Origin: Crocinitomix algicola
GTDB taxonomy: Bacteria; Bacteroidota; Bacteroidia; Flavobacteriales_D; Crocinitomicaceae
Assembly: GCF_001661595.2 (NCBI RefSeq)
Contig: NZ_LYPF02000007.1
Span: 62,001-126,000 of the forward strand
Length of the DNA: 64,000 bases
Direction of reading: 5' to 3'
In this document: positions 7,554-14,839 of the stretch, one piece after another
How the letters are laid out: the number at the start of each line of letters is the position of its first letter
Position numbering within the stretch: position 1 is the first letter of the stretch
Notes under the pieces: generated by a model
Told to the model about the DNA's origin: nothing
The model's database searches: none
The model's input: the letters and a program-made list of their open reading frames with translations, nothing else
Made by a program: the position numbers and the translations under genes

Positions 7554-9224
7554 ATGAAGGAGGAAAATAAATACATGGACGAAAGCTTTAAAAGGTTAGA
7601 GAAGGAGTTTCAAGTTTCCTACCATAAGTCGTTTTGGGATGAAGCTAAAATTGCGTTGGAGAATGATGCTTTGGACAATGCTTTTCGTAGTGCAGCAACT
7701 TCTTCTACTAAAATAACAGTTCCTAACTGGGACAATCAGGGACTTGAAGAAGCTTTTATGGATGAGGCTTTTAGGGACGCTGTTCAAGCTTCTGAAACGA
7801 AATATCAAGCAAGTTTTTGGAATGATTTTGAAAATCAGCGTGAGGAACTTGAAGAAAAAGATGCTTTCCAAACAGCTGCGCAGCAAATTAAAGCAACTTA
7901 CAATCCAATATTTTGGGAAAACGCCAATACGGAACTTGAAAAAGAAGGATTACATTACGAATATCAATCCGCATATTGGAATGAGGCAAAAGAATTGTTA
8001 GACAAGTCGGATAGACGAAGATTTATTGGACGTTGGTCGGCGGTGGCAATTGCCCTCTTATTGATTTCCTTAGGCGGGTTCAATTTTGACGGAGTTGAAT
8101 CAAACCAAAGCCATGTTAGGTATGAGCGCGAGGCTAGTTTAGGTCAAAGATTAAAATCAATAAACGATAATTTTTTCAATATTGCTGAAAATCATCAGCC
8201 AACAAGAAATCAAAAATTTGATCTTGTAGGTTCTGTTAAAACGCCAATTAATAAAGGTATTGAATTACAGGATGAAGCGAACAATAACGAGATTTCAGCC
8301 GATGTTTTTGATCAAAATAAGCAAGCAGTGTTAAGTCATGGAGAAACGAATATAGTAGCTGAAAACCACTATCAAGAAGAGCAATTAAAATTTGCGAAAG
8401 AGGCTTCTTTAAGGACACATGATAAAAGAACACTCAATAATAAACGCGATTCGAGGTCTCGTATTTCGCATCTTCAACAAAATGAACGAATTCAAAATTA
8501 TGAGTACAGCTTGCTGACACCTATAGAACTAAAAAATAGGCCTAAATTAAACGTCCAAAATTTATCCGTTAATGCAGGATTCGGTTTTGGTAGAGGTTAC
8601 GGTATAAATCAAAATTTTAATCTTCCCAGGGCTTATTTGGGAGTAGATTATTCTCGGAAAGGTTCGAATAAATTTAATCGGTTTGAGTTTGGAGGAGGCA
8701 TAGGGGTAAAAGGGTTAAAAGAGGATGGAATTGTTCATGAAAAAAGAACGGTGCGATACATGGAAAACACGAATGCCTTGACAAGTTGGAGAAAACTGAA
8801 GATTAATGATTTAATTTATGGGAATTTAAATTTATTCCTCTCTTTTAATATTCGTTCAAAACATTGGACAACAGTGGGTGTAGGTCTTGATAAACTGTTA
8901 GCTGTAAGGTCAAATATGGCTTATTTCATCAATGATACCAAAACCAAAAATAAGGTGGGGGAAAATGCATTAGCATCTGATGATTTGACTGATATTAAAA
9001 CAGTAAACAATAACTGGGGAGTTCAAGAAGGTATTAGAAGAAATGACTTGAATTTCACGCTTGGATATGAGTATCGATTAAACTACAAACTCAGCCTTCA
9101 AACAAAATTTAACTTCGGCATATTTGACCGAACAGATGATGATTTTTACAACCAAGACCAAACTTTTAATAATGAAATGAATGCCACAGTTGGTATTCGA
9201 TATAGATTTTTTACGAAAATATGA
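7554..9224 (+). CDS. Membrane protein with N-terminal Trp repeats and C-terminal beta-barrel-like domain, candidate anti-sigma factor
   Basis: 556 residues. The N-terminal 150 residues hold about five degenerate units of roughly 31 residues, each ending in a Tyr-x3-Phe/Tyr-Trp motif. Trp residues fall at 28, 59, 89, 121 and 142, with AF(R/Q)xA motifs at 43, 72 and 104. One membrane segment follows (about 161-176, 'WSAVAIALLLISLGGF'). Then comes a low-complexity linker, and from about 333 onward Gly/aromatic beta-strands like an outer-membrane beta-barrel ('VNAGFGFGRGYGINQNF', ending in 'VGIRYRFFTKI'). No zinc-binding anti-sigma motif is seen. Position directly after the sigma gene suggests a regulator spanning from cytoplasm to envelope. 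Confidence 0.7.
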   Translation: MKEENKYMDESFKRLEKEFQVSYHKSFWDEAKIALENDALDNAFRSAATSSTKITVPNWDNQGLEEAFMDEAFRDAVQASETKYQASFWNDFENQREELEEKDAFQTAAQQIKATYNPIFWENANTELEKEGLHYEYQSAYWNEAKELLDKSDRRRFIGRWSAVAIALLLISLGGFNFDGVESNQSHVRYEREASLGQRLKSINDNFFNIAENHQPTRNQKFDLVGSVKTPINKGIELQDEANNNEISADVFDQNKQAVLSHGETNIVAENHYQEEQLKFAKEASLRTHDKRTLNNKRDSRSRISHLQQNERIQNYEYSLLTPIELKNRPKLNVQNLSVNAGFGFGRGYGINQNFNLPRAYLGVDYSRKGSNKFNRFEFGGGIGVKGLKEDGIVHEKRTVRYMENTNALTSWRKLKINDLIYGNLNLFLSFNIRSKHWTTVGVGLDKLLAVRSNMAYFINDTKTKNKVGENALASDDLTDIKTVNNNWGVQEGIRRNDLNFTLGYEYRLNYKLSLQTKFNFGIFDRTDDDFYNQDQTFNNEMNATVGIRYRFFTKI

Positions 9225-10285
9225 CAAACAAAACAATAGGTATTTGGGCACTGTGTACAATTGTATTTTTGTTAGGCTGCAAAAAAGAAACGCTCCCTGA
9301 TTTAGGAGAAAGTAATGCCCCAATCTATCATTTAAAAGGCAGTTTGAATGGAGATGACTTTGCATTTGATATGGAAAAGTCAGATATTTCTGTGAATTAT
9401 GGAGTAGAAGAAATAAATGGTATGACGGCTCATTTTGGGTCGATGGAGGCAACCAATTCGGGTGAAAAAATTAAAATTAGTGTTCTTGCGAATGAAAAAA
9501 GAGTTATCAATAATAACTTTAACGTTTTTCAAGATCAAAATATTCCGTTTTTAATCCATGAGAAAGGTCGTGTGCAGTTTGATTTTGGTGGGATTGGTAA
9601 TCAAAATAATTATCTGTACCTTCAAGATAAAAATGGAAATTTTGTAAAAACAGATATTCTTGAAATACCGCAATTTGGCAAAATAAATATTAACGCTGTA
9701 TTTTATGATTATGGAAATAATGCATTTGAATTCGCAATAAATCATGGTTTTCAACAAAATTTATTACTCGCTCAATTCCAAGTTTCTGGTGAAAGCGACA
9801 CGTTGAAACTTTCTCCAATTCAAGATAATTATATCGATGAATGGTATGTGGATGATATTCTAGTAAGCACCAAAGCACTTTACAAAGGACATATCGAAGA
9901 TGGAATTCACGTAATTAAGCATATTGTAATGGATAAAGACGGAAATTCTGCAGAAGCATATAACCTTGTTCGTTATAAAGGAGGGAAAAACTTTTGGACA
10001 ATGAAAATGAATTATCTTCCTAGTTATGAGTTTGAGCCATACAATTTCGGACGACCAATAGTTTCTGTCTATAAAAATAATGAATGGTATAGTACAGATT
10101 TATCAATCGCCAATAAGACTAATTCAATGTCGGTAACTAATATCAACGTAATTCCTAATGAAAATGAAAATAAACCACTCGTTGGTTTTGATTTGGAGTT
10201 TTCTGCTTATTTAGCAAACGCGAATGCAACAGATTCTATTTTTGTTGAAAATATGGAAGGCCGTTTTTACCTAGGTTTAAAATAA
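9221..10285 (+). CDS. Lipoprotein of unknown function in the sigma operon
   Basis: 354 residues. The N-terminus is a lipoprotein signal with the lipobox 'FLLGC' (Cys20) followed by KKE. The mature protein is predicted to be beta-rich and contains a PKD-like stretch around 190-245 ('WYVDDILVSTKAL', 'GIHVIKHIVMDKDGNS'). I do not recognise the family. It overlaps the preceding gene by four bases (ATGA), so the three genes are one operon. It is probably anchored in the envelope and possibly linked to whatever the sigma factor senses. Confidence 0.75.
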   Translation: MTNKTIGIWALCTIVFLLGCKKETLPDLGESNAPIYHLKGSLNGDDFAFDMEKSDISVNYGVEEINGMTAHFGSMEATNSGEKIKISVLANEKRVINNNFNVFQDQNIPFLIHEKGRVQFDFGGIGNQNNYLYLQDKNGNFVKTDILEIPQFGKININAVFYDYGNNAFEFAINHGFQQNLLLAQFQVSGESDTLKLSPIQDNYIDEWYVDDILVSTKALYKGHIEDGIHVIKHIVMDKDGNSAEAYNLVRYKGGKNFWTMKMNYLPSYEFEPYNFGRPIVSVYKNNEWYSTDLSIANKTNSMSVTNINVIPNENENKPLVGFDLEFSAYLANANATDSIFVENMEGRFYLGLK

Positions 10286-10317
10286 ACAAGAAAGTTTTCT
10301 ACATTCAATGCATTTCG

Positions 10318-10325
10318 TAAATTTG
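10318..10325 (+). promoter_or_regulatory. -7 box of rnpB
   Basis: TAAATTTG matches TAnnTTTG, with a T-rich element (GTTTT) about 19 bases upstream in the -33 position. The start is predicted at about 10330-10332, where the RNase P RNA begins. Confidence 0.65.
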
Positions 10326-10331
10326 CAGGGT

Positions 10332-10686
10332 AAATAATCTTGTCGCTCTGTGTTAGTATACAGAGAGGAAAGTCCGGGCAACAAAGAGTATCATACTTCT
10401 TAACGGGAAGGATTTCGGTTAACGAAATACAGATAGTGCCACAGAAAATAAACTACCTCGTTTTACGGGGAAAAGGTGAAAAGGTGGGGTAAGAGCTCAC
10501 CGCTCTCAAAGTGATTTGATGAGGCAAGGTAAACCTTATGAGTTGAAACATCATGTAAACCAAGGCTTGAAGCTTACTCGGCTAATCTTGGAGGGTAGAT
10601 GGATTGAGTCTCAAAGTGATTTGAGATCTAGATAAATGACAAGAATTTGGTTCGCTGAATACAGAACCCGGCTTATACATTTACAA
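10332..10686 (+). ncRNA. rnpB: RNase P RNA (class A)
   Basis: Catalytic RNA that trims the 5' leader of tRNA precursors. The 5' half has the conserved 'GAGGAAAGTCCGGGC' element (10364-10378), the first strand of the P4 core. The 3' half ends with the universal 'ACAGAACCCGGCTTAT' (10661-10676). In between are the 'GTGCCACAGAAA' and 'GGTAAACC' core elements and a duplicated 'TCTCAAAGTGATTTGA' motif. A -7 box lies just upstream and a UUCG-loop terminator just downstream. The exact ends are approximate. Confidence 0.95.
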
Positions 10687-10690
10687 TTTT

Positions 10691-10724
10691 AAAAAGGTAC
10701 TTTATTCGTAAAGTGCCTTTTTGT
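10691..10724 (+). terminator. Terminator of rnpB
   Basis: AAAAAGGTACTTTA, a TTCG tetraloop and TAAAGTGCCTTTTT form a 14-bp stem with one T-G wobble and a T run. Confidence 0.92.
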
Positions 10725-10782
10725 TGTTTTAAGGTTTTATACGCGAAGCTGTTTTATTCAAGTCCAAAGCCTTATCTTTGCA

Positions 10783-10790
10783 ATTTAAAT
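10783..10790 (+). promoter_or_regulatory. -7 box close to the HEAT-like gene start
   Basis: TATCTTTG matches TAnnTTTG and lies only nine bases before the GTG start, predicting a very short leader. Confidence 0.5.
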
Positions 10791-10799
10791 TTTGATTTT

Positions 10800-11345
10800 G
10801 TGAAAAAGGAAACGGCTCAGGATAAGAAAATTAAAGAATTGCTAAATGATTTAACCTCAAGTCAGGTGGAATATCAAGTTAAGGCGGTAAAAGGATTAAA
10901 ACAACATGGTAACGAATCAGTTATTGTACCATTATTAGATGCATTATTGGTTTCAGATTCGGATGAATTAAATGCCGAAATAATTGATTTGTTAAATACG
11001 ACTAAATCTACGAAGGTGCCCAATGAAGTAGCGAAAGCTTTAATGGACAATAAATATTTCCCTTTGAGGCATACTTTATTAACGACCATTTGGAATTCAG
11101 GATTGGATTATAAACCGTATTTGCGAGAAATTGTTACGGTTGGTACTGAAGGAGAAATGATGGAGGCGCTGGAATGTATCACCATAATTGAAAATTTGGA
11201 AGGAGAATTAACAGAGGATCAGTTATTCGAGCCATTATTGGTGTTAACAGAGTATATTGGTAAAAACCGGAAAGTGACTGGTCCAAAAATGGACATGATT
11301 AAAGAAATTACCGTTCTTTTACAAGAAATGAATAACCGATTATAG
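10800..11345 (+). CDS. HEAT-repeat-like protein of unknown function
   Basis: 181 residues, helical, with paired-helix repeats typical of HEAT/ARM folds ('VKGLKQHGNESVIVPLLDAL', 'DELNAEIIDLLNTT', 'RHTLLTTIWNSG'). The molecular role is unknown; such proteins usually bind other proteins. The frame is open back to an ATG at 10713, but that lies inside the rnpB terminator. The GTG at 10800, just after a TAnnTTTG box, is the best start. No in-frame ATG occurs before the middle of the protein. It is followed after seven bases by trmB, so the two may be co-transcribed. Confidence 0.8.
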   Translation: MKKETAQDKKIKELLNDLTSSQVEYQVKAVKGLKQHGNESVIVPLLDALLVSDSDELNAEIIDLLNTTKSTKVPNEVAKALMDNKYFPLRHTLLTTIWNSGLDYKPYLREIVTVGTEGEMMEALECITIIENLEGELTEDQLFEPLLVLTEYIGKNRKVTGPKMDMIKEITVLLQEMNNRL

Positions 11346-11352
11346 TTTAGGA

Positions 11353-12030
11353 ATGGCGAAAAATAAGTTAAAACGATTTGCCGATATGCAGACCATGGAC
11401 CGCGTCATTCAGCCAGAAATGGAGTCGGTTAAACGGGATAATTTTTTCCTAAAAGGTAAATGGGGTAAAGATTTTTTTAAAAATGATAATCCAATTGTTT
11501 TAGAACTGGGTTGCGGTAAAGGAGAATATTCGGTAGGTTTAGGTAAGCATTATCCCAACAAGAATTTTATCGGTGTAGATATAAAAGGTGCAAGAATTTG
11601 GGAAGGTGCAAACCAAGTGCGAGAAGAAGGGATGTTAAATGTTGGGTTTCTTCGAACAAGAATTGATTTTATAACCACTTTTTTTGACACCAATGAAATC
11701 GATGAAATTTGGTTGACTTTTTCTGACCCTCAACCGAAAAAGCCCAATAAACGATTAAGTGCAAAAATCTTTATTGATCGGTATCGTAAATTTTTAAAAA
11801 CAAATGGTATAATTCATTTGAAAACGGATAGTGACTTACTATTCGAGTCTACATTGGACGAAGTGGAAAAACATAATTATGAGCTTTTAGAGCACACATG
11901 GGATTTGTATGGAGAAATGATTGAAGATTTGGATCCATCAACGCAGGAAATTTTATCCATCCGCACGCATTATGAGAACTTGTTTTCGGCAAAAGGATTT
12001 AAAATTAAATATTGTAAGTTCAAAGTGTAA
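11353..12030 (+). CDS. trmB: tRNA (guanine-N7)-methyltransferase TrmB
   Basis: 225 residues. TrmB methylates G46 in the variable loop of tRNAs using S-adenosylmethionine. The SAM-binding loop is 'LELGCGKGEYSVGLG', followed by 'NFIGVDIKGARIW' and the family motif 'IWLTFSDPQPKKPNKRLSAK'. The length and the 'HLKTDSD' segment agree with the family. Confidence 0.95.
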   Translation: MAKNKLKRFADMQTMDRVIQPEMESVKRDNFFLKGKWGKDFFKNDNPIVLELGCGKGEYSVGLGKHYPNKNFIGVDIKGARIWEGANQVREEGMLNVGFLRTRIDFITTFFDTNEIDEIWLTFSDPQPKKPNKRLSAKIFIDRYRKFLKTNGIIHLKTDSDLLFESTLDEVEKHNYELLEHTWDLYGEMIEDLDPSTQEILSIRTHYENLFSAKGFKIKYCKFKV

Positions 12031-12104
12031 ATGATTGTTTTCAATAATTTCGGGCAACGCTTTTATTTGGCGAGCGTTTCTTAAGTAAGGAAATTGGGCA
12101 AAAT

Positions 12105-12641
12105 TTGAAAATTCAAAAATTTAATAGCGAGAACAAATTATCTTCCATTCGCATGTCTTGTGCAGATGAAGCTGTTTCAGAGGTGAAAAACTTGTTTTTT
12201 ACAGATCAGCTTATTGAGGAAAATATCCTGCTTGACATCTATACACCAAATTCAGATGGTGTCCAACAAATCGATTTAAAGCGACTGAATATTGATCGCG
12301 TTTTTTCAAAAAAACAGATAGCAAGTAAATTCCTATTCAAAAGAGTTCGTTTGGTTGATTCAGTTAAATATCAAGAAGACTATGCGATTAAAACAATTCT
12401 TGAAATAAAAAATGAACAAAAACGGCTCGGAAAAAATTTTAAGAATTATTACACATTAATTCCGTCTAGAAGTTTCATAAAAAGAAAAAAAGAGCCGCTT
12501 CTATTTGCTCAGGTAGATGAACATATTTTTTATTTAATTAATAGTTATTTACTGGAGGAGTTAGAGGATAAACCTTTCAGTTTTAATGCAATTTACAATT
12601 GGCTAATCAAGAAGATTTCTATCAAAACGTATACGAAGTAG
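12105..12641 (+). CDS. Conserved-looking protein of unknown function
   Basis: 178 residues, Lys/Ile/Phe-rich, no signal peptide and no membrane segment. I do not recognise it. No ATG occurs at the 5' end: the suggested start is a TTG at 12105, while the first in-frame ATG is at 12153. The frame is open upstream to a stop at 12045. Its 3' end overlaps the alkyltransferase-like gene by 43 bases in another frame. Base composition is like its neighbours. Existence as a gene rests mainly on the long open frame and filling an otherwise empty gap. Confidence 0.55.
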   Translation: MKIQKFNSENKLSSIRMSCADEAVSEVKNLFFTDQLIEENILLDIYTPNSDGVQQIDLKRLNIDRVFSKKQIASKFLFKRVRLVDSVKYQEDYAIKTILEIKNEQKRLGKNFKNYYTLIPSRSFIKRKKEPLLFAQVDEHIFYLINSYLLEELEDKPFSFNAIYNWLIKKISIKTYTK

Positions 12642-12937
12642 TAAAGTTAATTCCATTTGGAAGAGTAACATCCTATGGTGCTATTGCAAATTATTTAGGT
12701 GCCAAACGGTCCAGTCGTGTTGTAGGATGGGCGCTAAATTCTTCGCATAAAAATAGTATTGCTATACCGGCTCATCGCGTTGTTAATCGCCTAGGCCTTT
12801 TATCTGGGAAACATCATTTTCAAACACCAAATCTAATGGAAGAACGATTACTGTCGGAAGGTCATGTGATTGTAAATGATCAAATTCAAAATTTTGATGC
12901 CGTGTTCTGGGATCCTGCCTCAGCGCTTTCACTTTAA
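12599..12937 (+). CDS. Alkyltransferase-like (ATL) protein, MGMT family without the catalytic cysteine
   Basis: 112 residues covering only the C-terminal DNA-binding domain of O6-alkylguanine-DNA alkyltransferase. 'IPFGRVTSYGAIANYLG' is the helix-turn-helix and 'RSSRVVGWAL' contains the arginine finger region. The active-site motif, PCHRV in true alkyltransferases, reads 'IPAHRVVNR' here. The alkyl-accepting cysteine is therefore alanine. Family knowledge: ATL proteins bind and flip alkylguanines and hand them to nucleotide excision repair. The start is a TTG at 12599 with no alternative ATG before the HTH. Confidence 0.88.
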   Translation: MANQEDFYQNVYEVVKLIPFGRVTSYGAIANYLGAKRSSRVVGWALNSSHKNSIAIPAHRVVNRLGLLSGKHHFQTPNLMEERLLSEGHVIVNDQIQNFDAVFWDPASALSL

Positions 12938-12967
12938 GTGAATTATACGTCAACTGAAAAATTACAC

Positions 12968-12975
12968 TATCTTTG
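12968..12975 (+). promoter_or_regulatory. -7 box of the cobalamin operon
   Basis: TATCTTTG matches TAnnTTTG and lies just upstream of the riboswitch, giving a predicted start near 12980. Confidence 0.6.
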
Positions 12976-12984
12976 CGCCAAGTT

Positions 12985-13200
12985 TTGGTTTTCGTTTCGG
13001 CGAAATTAAAAGGGAATCAAGTGCTGTCCTTTGACAAATTCTTGAACTGTTCCCGCAGCTGTAAGCTTCAAAACTTTTGAGTAATACCACTGTCTTTTTT
13101 TGATGGGAAGGTTCAAAAGCAAGGAGTAAGTCAGAAGACCTGCCAGAATTTATAAACAGCACAGTATGTGCAAGCTTTCGGGATAAAAGCAAAGTTTAGG
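12985..13200 (+). promoter_or_regulatory. Cobalamin (B12) riboswitch
   Basis: The conserved core elements are present in order. They are 'AAGGGAATCAAGTG' (13010-13023), 'TTCCCGCAGCTGTAA' (13050-13064), the 'CCACTG ... TGGGAAGG' stem (13088-13111), and the B12 box 'AGTCAGAAGACCTGCC' (13129-13144). An inverted repeat just after it (GGTCT/AGACC, 13203-13215) may belong to the expression platform. The riboswitch lowers expression when cobalamin is bound, so the four downstream genes are predicted to be induced by B12 scarcity. A short minus-strand open frame across this region is not a gene. Confidence 0.95.
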
Positions 13201-13288
13201 AGGTCTGTTCTAGACCCCTTACACCTTGTTGGTATTCCTTTTTATTAATTCGCTCTAATGATTTAACACGAGCACAAAATTTAAAAGG

Positions 13289-14824
13289 ATGAAAAAAACA
13301 TTACTTTTTGGAATTTCATTATTCCTTACCGTATTGGGGAAAGCCCAATTCACACAAAACGACTTGCTTTATTATGTTGGCGAAGGTCCTGATACAGCAG
13401 TTCTGGTTATTGATTTTTTAGATGAAACAGATCCTTATGCATGGGGGTATTTGTTTGATGCAACAGAATCGGTAACTGCAGAAGCAATGTTGGCAGATAT
13501 TTCTGATGATGAGGCTTTTTTGACAGTTGAACTTGCAGGAGGTTTTTTAAATAATATCTACTATAACCAGAAAGAAGGCATTGCTGGAGATCCTAATTAT
13601 TGGGGCACGTGGAGTAAAGATGAAGAAGGTGCCTGGTATACAAATGGCGGTGTAAGTGAAGTACTTGAAAATGGAGAATGGTTTGGTTGTTCTTATACCG
13701 ACTTTGATCCGGCATTGGAACCTAATAATCCAATTGCGGCGTACGCTTCAAAATGGTTTAGTAAAGATGAAATCGTATATACGGTTGGAGAAGGAGATGA
13801 TACTGCTATTTTTGTAATTGATTTTGTGACAGCTGGTTATAGTGAAGCAGTTTCTTATGCTTGGGCTTATGCTTTTGATGGCGTAACCACTGGAGGAGAA
13901 ATTTTAGCTGACTTAGCTGCTGATGACATCAACCTTGATGTTGATGCGGGCGCTTTTCTAAACGATATTATTTATAATCAATTAGAAGGAATAGGTGGAG
14001 ATCCTCATTATTGGGGAACTTGGAGTGGGACCAATTTGTCTGATTGGGAAATGAATGCAGGTTTATCAACTGAAGTAAATGACGGTGATTGGTTTGGTTG
14101 TTCTTATGCAGAATGGGCTCCACGTAGACCATGGACACCGATACCTTCCATTTCTGCTGATACTTTAATTGCTTCTGATCTTGACTTTGTAATTGGTGAA
14201 GGTGAAAATCAAGTGGTAATTGTTATCGACTTTAATGAGCGTGTAGCAGGTGGTTCTTACGCTTATGGATATAATTTTGATACAGAAACAATCTTGGCGA
14301 GTGAAGTACTTGAGGCGCTACACGAAGCTGATTATGGTTTGTCCATTGACCTGACAGGTGGATTTTTAAATAGTATTTCAAGCAGTGCTTATGGTGAAGA
14401 AGGTATTGGAGGCTCTCCATATTATTGGAGCACATGGAATGCTACAAATGCCGGTGGTTGGTACTTAAATTCAGGAATAGGAGAAGAGTTGTCAGATGAC
14501 GACTGGTTTGGTTGCTCATACACATCTTGGTCTCCGGCAACACCACCAAGTGTTCCTGTGCCAGGTTTATATTTATTAAGTGTCGAACAGGAGGATGAAA
14601 TAATAGGAGCTTATCCAAATCCAACAGCTGGAACGCTAACTGTACCGGCGAATGATTATGATTATCTAAATGTCTATGATGCTCAGGGAAGAGTGGTTTT
14701 TTCAACTCAAGAAACTACAAATAATGTAATAATCGATTTAAATGAGTTTGAAAATGGTGTTTATATCCTAGAGGCAACAATTGGAAATCAAACTTCTCGA
14801 GAAAAAATTATTTTAAATAAATAA
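13289..14824 (+). CDS. T9SS-exported protein with three tandem domains, first gene of the B12 operon
   Basis: 511 residues. Signal peptide about 1-19. Three tandem repeats of about 115-135 residues (near 25-145, 156-283 and 290-425) share a 'GEG' start, an aromatic 'YAW(A/G)Y.FD' strand, a 'GGFLN.I' or 'GAFLNDI' segment, 'YWGTW/YWSTW' and a final 'WFGCSY'. A type A T9SS sorting domain follows (about 435-511, 'AYPNPTAGTLTVP' to 'REKIILNK'). I infer that the repeats resemble the DUF4430 beta-domain of transcobalamin and intrinsic factor. That and the riboswitch suggest surface cobalamin binding; it has not been verified. The TonB receptor gene follows after 15 bases. Confidence 0.8.
   Translation: MKKTLLFGISLFLTVLGKAQFTQNDLLYYVGEGPDTAVLVIDFLDETDPYAWGYLFDATESVTAEAMLADISDDEAFLTVELAGGFLNNIYYNQKEGIAGDPNYWGTWSKDEEGAWYTNGGVSEVLENGEWFGCSYTDFDPALEPNNPIAAYASKWFSKDEIVYTVGEGDDTAIFVIDFVTAGYSEAVSYAWAYAFDGVTTGGEILADLAADDINLDVDAGAFLNDIIYNQLEGIGGDPHYWGTWSGTNLSDWEMNAGLSTEVNDGDWFGCSYAEWAPRRPWTPIPSISADTLIASDLDFVIGEGENQVVIVIDFNERVAGGSYAYGYNFDTETILASEVLEALHEADYGLSIDLTGGFLNSISSSAYGEEGIGGSPYYWSTWNATNAGGWYLNSGIGEELSDDDWFGCSYTSWSPATPPSVPVPGLYLLSVEQEDEIIGAYPNPTAGTLTVPANDYDYLNVYDAQGRVVFSTQETTNNVIIDLNEFENGVYILEATIGNQTSREKIILNK
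13361..14550 (+). repeat. Coding region of three tandem protein repeats
   Basis: The three units are diverged at DNA level and recognised from the protein motifs GEG, YWGTW and WFGCSY, each repeated at an interval of about 130-140 codons. Confidence 0.85.
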
Positions 14825-14839
14825 GTTGAATCATTTCGA

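Noticed and set aside
9078-9452. Minus-strand open frame of 124 codons
   Set aside because: Spans the end of the repeat/barrel gene and the start of the lipoprotein gene, both better supported.
10713-10799. Longer N-terminus for the HEAT-like protein
   Set aside because: It would start inside the rnpB terminator; the GTG at 10800 follows a promoter box.
12962-13192. Minus-strand open frame of 76 codons across the cobalamin riboswitch
   Set aside because: It lies antisense to conserved riboswitch elements, which explain the sequence completely.
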